Shown here piece after piece: positions 24,561-37,701 of a DNA stretch of 64,000 bases (within the stretch, counting starts at the first letter, position 1; each line of letters begins with the position of its first letter). The translations under genes were made by a program, and so were the position numbers. Source of the stretch: Chromobotia macracanthus. Taxonomy: Eukaryota; Chordata; Actinopteri; Cypriniformes; Botiidae. The stretch spans positions 4,414,501 to 4,478,500 of the forward strand of contig JAZGTH010000014.1 in the NCBI GenBank assembly GCA_036877525.1, in the 5' to 3' direction. A model generated the notes under the pieces. That model made no database searches and was not told the DNA's origin. It saw only the letters and a list, made by a program, of their open reading frames with translations.

Positions 24561-27500
24561 CTATACACACGTATATACACAGTATGAACATATATATATA
24601 TAAGCCTAATTATACAAGGTTTCCTGAGGACCTTTTAATTAACCAGTCATTCAGACAACTTACCCACTATTTGATTTTAAAAACATGCACATGGGTTGGA
24701 TCTGGGTTAAGTCCTGCTCTTTGTGCCGGTCTGCCTGCTGTAATAATCCCCTAGTACTGCAGCCTTTATTAGAAAAGTCAGATCTCCAGAGATTGATTCC
24801 TGACTGACCTTCAGTGGAGCTGAGCAGCCTGTACCAGAACATTTACTATGCATTCATGTCCGTCACGCTTTATTGCTTTTGTTAACAAAGAGCCTGTCTT
24901 GTAATTGTGATCTAATAGTCTCTGCTGCTTAACACTGACTCTCTGCTGTGATGGTAAAGATTATGCTGGTATGCTTTATGAAAATCAGTCTAGTCCTTTA
25001 AATCTGTGGAGAGCAGTATATGAGGGATTGTTCTCCCTTTATGAAAAGACTTTGGATTTTGAGCTGTTTGGCGTGACTGGGGGTCTGTAAGTTATTTAGA
25101 GCAGGCAAACTTTCTGTATCCCAGATTGTACTGCATGTGGTACCTGACTGTTCTGAGATCAGTGTTTCTTCATTTCTAACTGTGCCTCTAGGCTAGTCAT
25201 AAATTAAACCCAGACATGATTTAATAATGCTAATATTCCTTTCAGTTACAGTGCTGTTTATGTGATGTTAGAAATAATGATAAGGTTTGTTGGTGCACTG
25301 TATAGTCATGCTGCCAAGTTTGTGTAAGGACATAGTTCTTGGGGTTCTAAAGTCTAGCTCCTTTTCCTTCTTGGCTGTTAGTGAATTGTGCATATGCTAT
25401 CCTAAATAATATAGAAATGTATGGAGTGATTATTGTTATACAAAGAGTAAAAAAACAAAAAATGACAGCGATGGAGAATGAAGAAGAAGAATGAGAGATT
25501 GTTGGTTTTCGCTAGTGTGAGCTGTGGGGTGAGCGTAGGCCTGATTTTGTTGTCACTTTGAATTTTGGCAGTGATTCCCAAAGGCGAAGAGGACCCTGCA
25601 TGACTCCCAGAAAAACATCAACAAAACAAAGCAAGGACGACTTGAGCAAAGCTAGCATCACAAAGCAATGTGTGTGAGAGTTTATCTTCATGACAGAAAC
25701 TCACAGAGAAATGATTTTAATATCGCTCTTTTTTCTATTTGTTTACACAGTATAAATTAGTAATTTGCAGTTGTAACCTTATGGAGGTATTTTTACTCAT
25801 TTTCACACATTTTTAGAGTGTAGACAGAAATACATTTTAATGGACATTTAATTTCAAATTTGTTTGATCAAATGATCCAAAATGAGAATTTTATTCCTCT
25901 TAATGTATGTAACACTTGCTTCATCTGAGTGAGGCTGATCTCCAAATGAACCATCAAGACCTCCATTAAGTCTCTGGAAAAATAGCTCTGAAGGAGCGAC
26001 CTCCCCCTCTATGTTCAAGCAAAGGTCTTATAAGGTCTTAAAGCTAAAATATAAATCCATTCTGAGATTAAGACAAACAAATCCTGAACTCTTGCCTTCA
26101 AATTCTGCCTCCTGTGGTGTACTGGGAAAAACGGTTGCTCAAGGCATATATTGTTCATGTTCCTATAATAAGAGGTATGTTTATTTAGGGTATGATGTTC
26201 TATAAATGACTCTAGTATAAATAATAAATTATACTCTAGAATTGTTTAATACTAAGTAAATAAAGCAATTAAAAACTTTGAACCTAATATCTAATGAATG
26301 CTTTACAGCCATGCTTAAAAAAATGTTTTCTTGTGATAAAGCTGTGTTGGAGTCTAAATGAACAGGGTGCTTATGAAGAGCCCTTAATCATCCACTTGTT
26401 TCATCATTTACTAAAGATGGGTTTTTCCATTAATGAGAGAACTGATAAAACCACTTGAATTTAAGGTCGACAATAAATGGGAAAACACATCCAGATGCTC
26501 CAGAATAAATTGTACAAGACAGAATCATTGTGTCCAAGTAATTTGTTTATGTTAAGAAGCTACATTAATAAGTGCATCTTTTGCACTTAATAGGGGCAAT
26601 CACTTTTAAGAAGATAATTAGATGCTAGTTTTCAGCTGACCTGATCACAGACCAGCTGCATCCAATGACACAGTCCAGAAAAGTCAACTAATTGAATGTT
26701 TTATGTTGAATGTTTTAAGCTTTATAATCTCCTGTAATGCTGCCTTCACTGTGATATATTATTAAACATTAAGTGATTAGCTGTGGTAGTGTACTTTGGT
26801 GAAATATGACTGGAATGTTGGTAAATGCTGGGAGTTTTGGTTCTGGATATCTCTTCGAGAGCTCCTGCGAGTCAAGACACCGTCTGCTTCCAGCAGCAAT
26901 GCACTCAGTGACTTCTGCCCCTGCAGTTTGGCCACGTCATTGTGAGAGAAAAAGGCAGGAAAATGGAAAACATGAGAAAGCGCTTGGCGGACAGCAGTCA
27001 GGCCTTAACCTCAGTAGAGATGCCAAGACATTCTGAGATTGGAAGAGGGCAGAAACGGAGCATCTGAATGGAGGGAGAGGAACAGATTTGTAGTCGGTAG
27101 AGCATATTGTGTGTTTCTTGGCTGGAGATGTTTCTCGGCAGATATTGGCAGCTGGAGTGTGCAGTTGTATTTATGGGCTACGTGAGACTTGCTAATGATG
27201 ACATTGTCTGGTAGTTTTCCACCTAACTGAGGTTGTGCTCTTTCTTTTTGACTCTTTTGCACTAGATCTTTTTCATTTATTTAAATTAAATATTTAAATA
27301 TTCATTTATTTTAATGCCTTTAATTTTTAATACCTCCACTGACAGTTGTAATAGCTCATTAGCAGTTAAAGATCTGCACTTAGTAGTTAAACTTGGTCTC
27401 AATCTCAGATGTCACGGTCATGGAGTTAACAAACTTAACCCATATTTAAACACTCTTTAAACATAACATTTGGCTTCAGTGAAGCTCAACTGTTTCAAAT

Positions 27501-30500
27501 GTCACATTTTGTGCCAATTGGATTTTGTTTTGTGTCTCAGAATTCTGCTCACTGCTGTAGCTGGTCTGTCTTTATACTCCATTCACCTGCTTCTGAAATC
27601 CTCAGGGGTTGTAGGTAAGTATTACATTGCACTCGTCCCAGGCCAGTTTTATGATCTCTTCTGTAATTAAATGCATGATTTGTTCAGAGACAGGCAGAGC
27701 ATCACAGGTAAAATGAAGTACCTGTTTAGATGTAGCCATTAACTGATGTGATGCGTCTCACTTGCAGCTCTGTGACCATCTGCCTCACCCCTGTGTGAGA
27801 GATTTTAATTGGCCAGAATATTTCTGGTGTGCATTAGGCTAAAAATAGCCAAGCATCGCTGTGCTTGATCAATTGTGGCATTCTCATTCTCCGTTATCAA
27901 CTATAAGCCCACGGTTTCCAAAAACCCATCTTGAACAATTGCCAGACCTCATATATACTATATGATATACTTGGGCAATAAGTATAAGAAGCCTAGCTGT
28001 GTTTGAATACAGTCATGACTAAAAATTGTTTTCACATATGATGTGCTTAATCCCTTCAGCCATGACTATATTCACAATATAGCATGGCCTATACAGATAT
28101 TTTGAGTGCTTTATAAAAAGTTTCTTAAGAGATATCAATCTCTATTACTGTTGATTGCCCATAGTATTTCCATCTGGAACACAAACTTTATTTAAATTAT
28201 AGATAAAACAGTCATTGCATTGACTCGGAGTAAGTGCCAAAATGACTCTGGCAAATGTATTAAACATTTTACCTTTTGATGCAAGACAGCTTTAAAACAT
28301 TCTTTAGGACAGCTTTGTTTCTGAGAATTTAAATTCTTAAGTTTTTTCTTATGTGCAAAATTTTTTTGGAAAAACAAAATATCTCAGTAAGTAACTAGAA
28401 TGAAAAGAATAGAAAAATTAAGATGGAAGTTAAGACTTTTCTTTATAAGAATGTTTTGTGAATCTAGTCTCTGTTTTGAAATAATTGATCAGGTAAACAA
28501 ATAAACAGTCAGACATATTGTAAGAACATTTGTAATGTAGTTGTATTTTACAGATAGAATGTGAACTCAAAAGCATTTGACAGTGAAGCTCCGCCCCCTG
28601 CAGTCTAGGAAGTTTGACTATGAATTCTGTTGTTCAGGTATTAGAGCTTATGAACAGCTGGGCTATCGAGCCTTTGGCACACCAGGCAAGATGGCTGCCG
28701 GCATCGCAATCACCTTGCAGAACATTGGAGGTAAGATGCTGCCGAACACGATGGAAATCTCAGGAGATGTACTGTATTGTTCAGTGACCCTGTGAAGGAC
28801 ACACACACACCCACACACACACACACCTCTGCAGAGCAATTGACCAAACCTAAAATAGACTGATGTCATTCTTTTCTCGTTTACACCCTAGGTCTTATAA
28901 TGTTTTTCTTTATACTGATGGTAACTCCCATTGTGCACTCTGCCCTTGTTTAAGATCAGGGAATGCAGTCTATTTTCAACTCGTACCTTTTTCATTTATT
29001 CTTTTTTAATATATGTTCTTTTAATATTGTTGTGGTCTTCTGACAGCAGTTTTTTATAGAGCTCTGTCATTTGAACCGTGATTTAATCCACAGTAGTGGA
29101 AAAAGATCCTGGGCTGTTTGCAGATTGTTGCATGTTTATGGGAGCTAAATACAGAACTGTGAGTCTTCTTTACTGTGACATTTGCTTGCAGGATAATAAC
29201 CACACTTCCCTGAACTATGTAAATGCACCCTGGATTAAAGTGTGTTTACTGTATATGCCTGTGTTTGTTTGTTGAATCTCACACTTGTCCACTCTCTCTT
29301 TCTTCTCTTAAAGCCATGTCCAGCTACTTGTACATAGTAAAGTACGAGTTTCCACTGGTGATCCAGGCTTTTCTCAAGGTGGACAATCTGTCGGGGTGAG
29401 TGGATAGATGTGTATGTGTTAGGGATGGGTCCACAACCAGCTATTGTGTTGCACTTCATTCAGCTGTTTTAACATGACTAAAACATGTCACGTTTGAATG
29501 CGCCATTAAAAATGGACTTCAAATGTAATTATACAGCGTAATTATATAGAGCTGTACAATGACACTTTTCGTTTAAAAATCAGAGGCTGCAATTTTCAAA
29601 ACAATCCACCTCCAGTTCAAAACGGCAATTTCCTGGCGGAGCTAATGAACATAATTCTGAAAGTTGTCTGGCTTGAAAAGAACAACACATGTACAAAGTT
29701 TGGTGACTTGGTTAAAATTAACCCCATCACTTTAGTAAAAAAAAACTACTTGACTAGTTGTTCATACACCACATTGACTAGTTGACATTAAAAATATTTA
29801 GTTTCCATCCCTTGTCTGTGTGGTGTTAGTGATCAGAAGTACACAGAAAAACATAATCTTGTTTTTCTCAAATTGTTTATTGGCCGGATCAGGACATCAG
29901 TTTACCATGCAACCAGTTTTAGGCATGTATCAGCACACACAGGGATAGGAAGAGAGAAAGAGACAGAGAGAGGCCAAACTGTGGACATGCAGCCCACATC
30001 ATTTGTTTGATTAGTCTGTAATGACACCTCTTGTTTACATGGCATTTCTTTCTCTCGTTTTGTCGAGTGCCATCCTTTTATTGTAGGCAGAAGGGTGTTA
30101 ATACCAGCTGCCACATCAGATTGGCCCTGCTAATGATTGCTGCCAATTTGTGTCTGTGTGGGCTGTGCAGTTTCTTTAATATCAATAGATCCCTGAGGAC
30201 TTCTGAGTCACACAGCAAAATCCTCAGGTGTAATTGTCTGTGTGTGTCTGTGTGTGCTTTAGAGGTAGAGAAGTGTGATAGATCGACTAGATTTGAGAGC
30301 AGCTTTGTATGTGAAAGTCTGATCTTTCCTGCACAAAACAGTCGGTTGCCTAGCCAGGGAAGTTGGTGTGTGTGTTTGTGTGTGTGATCGCGGCTTGTGA
30401 CGCAAGCAGACTGCAGATGCGTTGACTGGAGCTCAGCCTGACAGAAGGCCTGTGCACACACACGCTCTGGAGGACACCTCAAAAACTCCACGGAAACAGC

Positions 30501-33500
30501 CGTTGGCTGCCTCATTTGAATTCCTCACCTCTCCGGGTGAGCGAAGAGAATCACGATGCAGTAAACAGTGGTGATTCATTTCAGTTTGAGCAGACAGATC
30601 CCGCTGGTATCCCAAGCTTAGAATCTACACGTATGTGACATTCTGTGCAAAAGAACTTCAGCAGGGTTCAGTGAAAGTTTAAAGCTCGTCCACCCAATCC
30701 AAGATGAATCAGAGCAATTCGAAGCAAAAGACAAACGTATTATGTAGGTATTTATGAGGCTATGAATTACACATCCCATTTTGAATGACATTAATAAAAT
30801 AGGAAGGACGACGCCACATAAACCTAAAACCTAATGACTCTTCTGCAGACAAAATTATTTCAGAAACTCTGCTGCACTATTGCACAGTTTTTATTGGCAT
30901 CATGTATTTTTTCTTCCTGCAACATAAATGGACTATTTTGTGCCCAGACATGTTCTCATCTAGACTGGACACTAAGATCTGTGTTTGTATACTGTGTGTG
31001 TTTTGTGTTCAGGCAAGTGCTGGCATGTCTATCACATGCTGACTCACACTTTTGCTCACGTGAAACTGCTGTGGCAGAGAAAGAGCATTTAAACACTGTA
31101 CTTGTGGGATATTACTGTACTTGTGGAAGGCTTTGGTCCCCATGAGGTAGTGAATACCAGGACCACACACACACACACTCAACCAGTACCACAGTGAAGT
31201 ACCATTACCTTCAGTTTATGTTGACCTCCCAGGATACTTTTTTATTGCACTTGTTGTCCAGCATTTGTTCTCAGTGTACCTGGTACCATCCACGTCAACT
31301 GTGTTTCCACATTATTCAATAGCCTCACCATTCAAGATCTTTGGCTTGATGACGTCACTATATTGTCTCACCAAGCAGAACTTCCGGTCATGGCACAGAA
31401 TTTGTCTAATGAGTCCCTCAGTCTCTGCTGTTCTGTGCTGTTTCTTTGAGGGCTGCCATGCCTTTGGTCTTAATAGGGGCAGAATAACAGGCTTAGCGGC
31501 TTTAGAAAAGAAAGAGAGAGGCTATCTCCTCTAATAGAACACTTCATAGTCACAAATCCAGATTCATGATCAGGGCATAAAGATCTGGATCTACCTAATC
31601 TCACTGAGGGCAATTGATCTTGAATCCACCTCACTTCCTTAAAAAATAATGAATAGCTGCTGTACCTGGTGTTTTCCAGTAATGTCATTTCCATACTGCA
31701 TTAAAATACTAAGAATATATTTTATTGTGTTATATACTAAGAATATATACTGTACCAAATATAGTATGACTACCATAAAGGTATAATAAAAGTCTTTACA
31801 GGTTGTATATAATATTTCAGGCGTTCTAAAGCTATATGATGAGCAATAAATTGAAATAATTAATTTGTTTGTTTTACAGAGAGTGGTATTTAAATGGAAA
31901 CTACCTGGTTATCATTGTATCATGTAGTATCATCCTGCCACTGGCTTTAATGAAGCAGCTGGGTAAGTCATCTCAAGCCTCTAATTGCCCTCAGTATCTA
32001 AACACACCCCTGGATCTGCTCTCGGCAGCCTGACTGCACACATGTTATTAACTGAATGGATCTGAGGCAGTAATTATAGCCTAATATTCATTGCCGAAAT
32101 GTATGTTTAATATAATTTATAATATATTTGATTTAAGTAATATTGGAGTCGTCTGCGCTCAGTCTGTTAAAGTCTTCTGGGAAAATTAAGTTGCTGACTC
32201 TTCACTATTTGTGTGTGTGTGTTTCAGGGTACCTGGGATACACTAGCGGATTCTCACTCACTTGTATGGTGTTCTTCTTAATCGCGGTATGTTCATTGTC
32301 CTTGTTAAATCTGTTTAATTTAGCTGACATATGCTGTTTGTTTTGTGTTTCCAATATGAATCCATGCTCCACTATTTTAGGATTTCTTGCTGAATAATGT
32401 GCTGAGGAGAGTGACAATTTTGTCAGTCTTGCTTTCCAATCAACACTTTATGAATCTGATCATTAGCTGGAGGATTTTAGAATATCCTCAGTGTGTGAGG
32501 TTGTGTGACAGTGTGTTGTTTTTTAGAGTGAGGTTGTGTTTGGTGCTCTTCACTGACCTAGTTTTGGAGGGGAGCTTTAATCTGTGCATGCAGATTCAGC
32601 TCTCTCTGTCCCCACGCTTGTGTGTGTGCCATATCCTCACAATGAACTGATGAAACCCTCTAGTTTTTAAACCAGACCTGCTCTTATAAGATAACATTGC
32701 TCTTCTCTCCTCTGATCTTCTTTACACTCGTCTCTCACTTTACCTCTGCTCATCTGCTCTCTCCTCTGCTCTGCTCTCCTCTGCTCCTGACTCATTATCC
32801 CTGCTGTGATTGGAACAAACACTAAATGAATACACACAAATGCCACCCTTGTGCTCTCTCACACAATGATGTGTCATAAAAACTTTATGATCTTTTAAAA
32901 TAAAAGCATTCAGTATACTGTGGATCATACATTATATTTCAGAACTTAAAACTTCTTCCACATTCCAAAAAACACTTTGAAACAAAGCCAGACAAAAAAT
33001 ATATAAAATAAAATAATTTAACATACGACCAAACAAGTTTGCATGTCAGTGACACCCATTTGTTGTTCAGAAAAGTGGCTTATGCAGTCAGAGTGAGGTG
33101 TTAATAATAGCACTGAGTAAACTAGTGATAAAGGTAAAATGTGAAGAACTCATGGCTGTGTGCAGCACCTGTCTCTCTGCATGGCTGACAGACAGGCTGA
33201 GGTGTATTTTTAACACAGATATGATCATTTCAGTCTGATCTTAACACTCTGTGCTGCACATTTTAGCGTGGATTGTTTTGTCATCCTGTCACAGTGTAAC
33301 ACAGTTTTTCCAAAGAGGTTGTTATTGAAGGATGGGGCAGGGCAAACTATATAAGACCAGCAAAATATTAGACCAGCCTATGAGTAAGCAAAGCACAAAT
33401 AGACGTCTTAAAGGCACAGCTGCCAAAAAAATCCAGCTCGTTTAATTTTAAAGGGTGAGAGATGGGTGTAAAATGTTCATAAAAACAATGTTTTGGCTTT

Positions 33501-36500
33501 AAAAAGCTGAGCTGATATTTGAAGAGAAAATTTGGGAAAACGTAAAGGCAGGGTAGGCGATTTATTTCCAAAAACATTTTTTTTTATGCAGGTTGAAAGT
33601 CTCTTCACATCCTGATAGCAAGTACAGTGCTCTAAATGTATTTATATATATATAATATATAATATATATATATATCTTCTGAGGAAGGCACAGGACCATA
33701 AAATATTTCATATGAATGCAATGATAGGATGTTCGACTGATGTTCGATGTCTGTCAAACTGTTGTTTTTGTTCTTGTGGTGAAGGAGACGTGGCTTTGGA
33801 AGGGTGGGATCTTGCTATAGCTAGTCTCTCCAAAATTGCCTACACTACCTTTAAATGATACAAATATATATGGCCCTTTAAAAATCATTGTGAGATTATA
33901 TATTTGTGAGAATAAATATACAAGACTTGTTTAATTACTGTATCTCTTGTCTCTTCAGGTGATCTATAAAAAGTTCCAGGTGCCCTGTCCTTTTATCGAC
34001 TTTGGCCATAACAGAACAGTGGTGGGTTTTAACACAAGTGTGGCTGACCCCGGGGGAGTGGAGATGACCCCTGAGGGTGACCCCGCATGCACCCCTCGCA
34101 TGTTTAACCTCAACACACAGGTGTGTAATCAAACTCTAGCCATCATCTAAATATACTGAAATAAAGCTGTGAAGTTCTTATGAGTCATGTGTTCTGAGAA
34201 TTTAAGCCGTTTCAAATGACACACTGCAAATCTTAGTAAACAGTTGTATGATTCACATATATCCAGGCTTAATTTTCCAGGCGTTCAGATATCAGAACTC
34301 AAAGCATGCATGAAATTCTGGATTTTTCAGCTTTACGTAATGAAAACGTATTTGCATTTCTAAAGCACAAGATAGACCTTTTTGACAGACTCTGTGGTTT
34401 CAAGGTTTATTGCCAACCGGTTAGCCAAATTTGGAGGATATGGGAAAGAACTGGCATTTAACTGGACCATAAGAATGTAACATTCTTTCTTAGTTTCTCA
34501 TCATAAAAGCAAAAAATTATAAATGAGATCTCCTTAATATCTCAGTTGTTTCTCCTAGACAGCAAACAAATTAAATGGAAACCGAATGAAGATTTTAGTT
34601 ACTTCTCAGAGTTTTCTCCTGAGAAAAGGTAATCTTACATGTGTGTCCTCTAGAGGATCAGAAGAGTTCTCAACGGCGTCATGATCTGTGCTCAGAGAAA
34701 TCTCCAGATGAACTCTGGAAACACTAAATTCTTCCAAGATCAAATTATCTTCTGAGTTATCCTGTCCACATTCATTTTTAAAACAACAATTGTCTCCATT
34801 GTTTTGTTTCTGGTTACACTGTATGTCCCCCATATTTGGGAGAAATGTCAGAAACAAAGTTTATACTGAAGTAAACATAATTAAAAACTCCATCAAGCCT
34901 TATTGGCTATGAAAAAGGAACCTCTGGACAATAAAATCTTGCGTTGTTTTTTGAGTCTTTTATGAGATTCTGTCACCCACAGAATCTCTGTAAGCCTGTA
35001 TTCTTTTAGTATATAAACACATATGCACATGCCATCGCATACATCTGCATATGCAGATTTCTCACATATGTCCTTTACTGTCTTATTGATAAGTGTGAAG
35101 TTTGTAGTGAGCAGTGTGAAGCTCAGTCCGTCTCCATGTTCACAGAACTGGCATTCTTAATGAGCCCAAGCCTGAATTCTTTCCAAGTCTGACTTAATCA
35201 GCTACAATTAGCTCTCTGTTAAGTGCTACAGTGTTTAATGGGCTTCAAATTGTGGGGTTTGGGTTATGGTTGCAGCTGTGGTATCCATAGTAACGTGATG
35301 TGGTCTGGTCTGTGTGTTTTTAATCAGACGGCATATACAGTTCCCATCCTGGCATTCGCATTCGTGTGCCACCCCGAGGTGCTGCCAATTTACACGGAGC
35401 TGCGCAAGTAAGTGGCAAGTGGCAGGGAACAATCTCAGAACATTGACCAGTGTTCTTTAAACGTTATTTCAAAAGTAATTAAAAATGTTATTGCAGTCAT
35501 GTCAGTAGAATATTTTTGTAACGTTATCATATATCAATTACGTTATTCTTAAGTTGTTAGTGGTATGTTTTACAAATGTTACAGAATTGAAAAAAGTTTG
35601 AATAATGCTCTTATAACCAAATTTTTGAACATCCTTCTTTTTGAACCTTTAAACATTTAAAACTTTCAAAGTTACGTATAGAAAAAGAAATTTCAATTTT
35701 TATTACTTACTGGAAAAATTAAGGAAATGTACATAAAACCTAAAATGGATAGCTGGGGAGTGACATGCGTATGGGTGTCATTATTCAGTGCACATATAAC
35801 CTGCTACTATCCTGAGGGCTGTGTGGTTTAACCAGTCTAGAATTAGCATATGTGTCCAGAACGAAAATTGTGTAATTGTTTACTCAGATCTGTGATGTTC
35901 CAAACCCACATGACATTCATTCATTTGTGGAACTCCAAAGTAGATGTTTAAGGTTTCCAGGGATTGTCATACTTCAAAAATATCCTGTAAATTACTGCTC
36001 CACAGACTAAATAAAATCACACAGGTTCAGAAGATGGACAGGGCAAATGAAGACAGAATTTCCATCTTTGACTAAACTGTTTCTTTAAGTAGAGAATTAC
36101 CTGTTTTATTATAAATAACAGAGATATAATAGATTTTAAGAAGCGTTTATACAGGTTCCTGTAGCTCATCTGGTAGCGCATTGTGTTAGCAGCACAAAGG
36201 TTGTGGGTTTGATCCCCAGGAAAAACGTACTGATAAATTATATACCATGAATGTACTGTAAATCGCTTTAGATAACAGTGGCTGCCAAATGTATAAATAG
36301 AAATGTAAATGCATAAATGATGATATATCTGCAATGTAAACTCACAATATAATGTGTAGATAGTATATAGATTTGTGTTGTCACGTGTTTTCAGCCCAAC
36401 CAAGGCAAAGATGCAGCATGTGTCCAACATCTCTATTGGGGTGATGTACGTCATGTACTTCCTGGCTGCTCTGTTTGGTTATCTGACCTTTATCGGTAAG

Positions 36501-37657
36501 GCTTGTATTTATCTATCATACCAATGTTATAACTTCTTGTTCCTGTGTACCTGTAGCTTAATTGATAGAGCATTACATCAGCAGTACAAAGGTTGTGGGT
36601 ATGATTCCCAGGCAACACACATACTTATCAAATGTATAGCTTGAATGCACTGAAAGTCACTTTGGATAAAAGCGTCTGCCAAAATTCATAAATGTAGCGA
36701 TTAATTATTGCATTCTGTGCTGTAGGCCAAAACAAGTGCTGTAAGACTTTACATGTGCTGGAGGTCATGTATGGATAATACAGGATGACTTGTAGAAGGC
36801 TACTTTAGAAAAATCAAGATGAAGGGAACGACAGGTTTGCCCTGTGTGATACAAAGCATGAAGCAGCAGGGATGGGCACTTGTTGCAGTCTGTGAAGGTC
36901 ATTTGGTTGTCCAGGACATATCTGTGAGATTGAGAGAGAGGAGGAGGTTTTGTTCAGAAGAAAATGGATTTGAGATCTGTGAAGATAAAGACTGATGTGC
37001 TGAATAGTCATTCAGGCTGGGACCTTCAATGACTGCAGATAAAGAAGTAGAAAGGGGTGCTAGATATTTTCACAAGCTTTAAATATTCACCCTCCAGAAA
37101 ATTCTCACTTTCATGCATCAGATAATTTGAATTTCCTGAGTTTTGGAAGTGCAAAAGCAAAGTCAGACCTGCTCAGCTCTCAGCATATGCTTCCTGATGT
37201 CACAGATCAAATCCTCTGTTAAAAAAACAGCACTGTATTCGAGGGTCGTGTTGGAGTAGTGTTAGCACACCCTCTGGTGGCCATTATGTATTAGTGAAAA
37301 CTATTGCTGTGGGTTGAGTTTTCTAATCTAATGAAACACTTAAATGAGATTGAATATGAATGATTGTATGTGTGTGTAGATAAAGTGGAGGCGGAGCTGT
37401 TGCACACTTACAGCCAGATCGACCCATATGACACTCTCATCCTCTGTGTTCGCGTGGCTGTGCTGACGGCCGTCACGCTCACTGTACCCATCGTGCTGTT
37501 TCCTGTAAGTTACACACACCTGTTGGGTTTTTATGATTTATTGGGACATTCCATACACTTGATTTCTAAACTGTACAAATTGTATATTCTATTCTCGTAC
37601 GCAACCCCTACCTCTAAACCTAACATCACAAAAACCTGTCTGCTATTTTAGATTTTA

Positions 37658-37701
<44 letters not shown>

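Larger units (their letters stand above)
23655..27540 (+). other. slc38a3: slc38a3 intron 4
   Basis: A 3.9 kb intron. It contains a diverged SINE (24025-24190), a TG-rich microsatellite near 24510-24600 and otherwise AT-rich sequence in which I recognise nothing. A minus-strand open frame at 23535-23966 is a shadow of exon 4. Confidence 0.75.

Noticed and set aside
30078..30515. 145-codon minus-strand frame in intron 7
   Set aside because: It overlaps TG-rich intronic DNA and resembles no known protein.
36156..36230. Possible tRNA gene (A and B boxes)
   Set aside because: The acceptor and anticodon stems do not close, the fish SINE tail follows, and a second copy lies 390 bases away.
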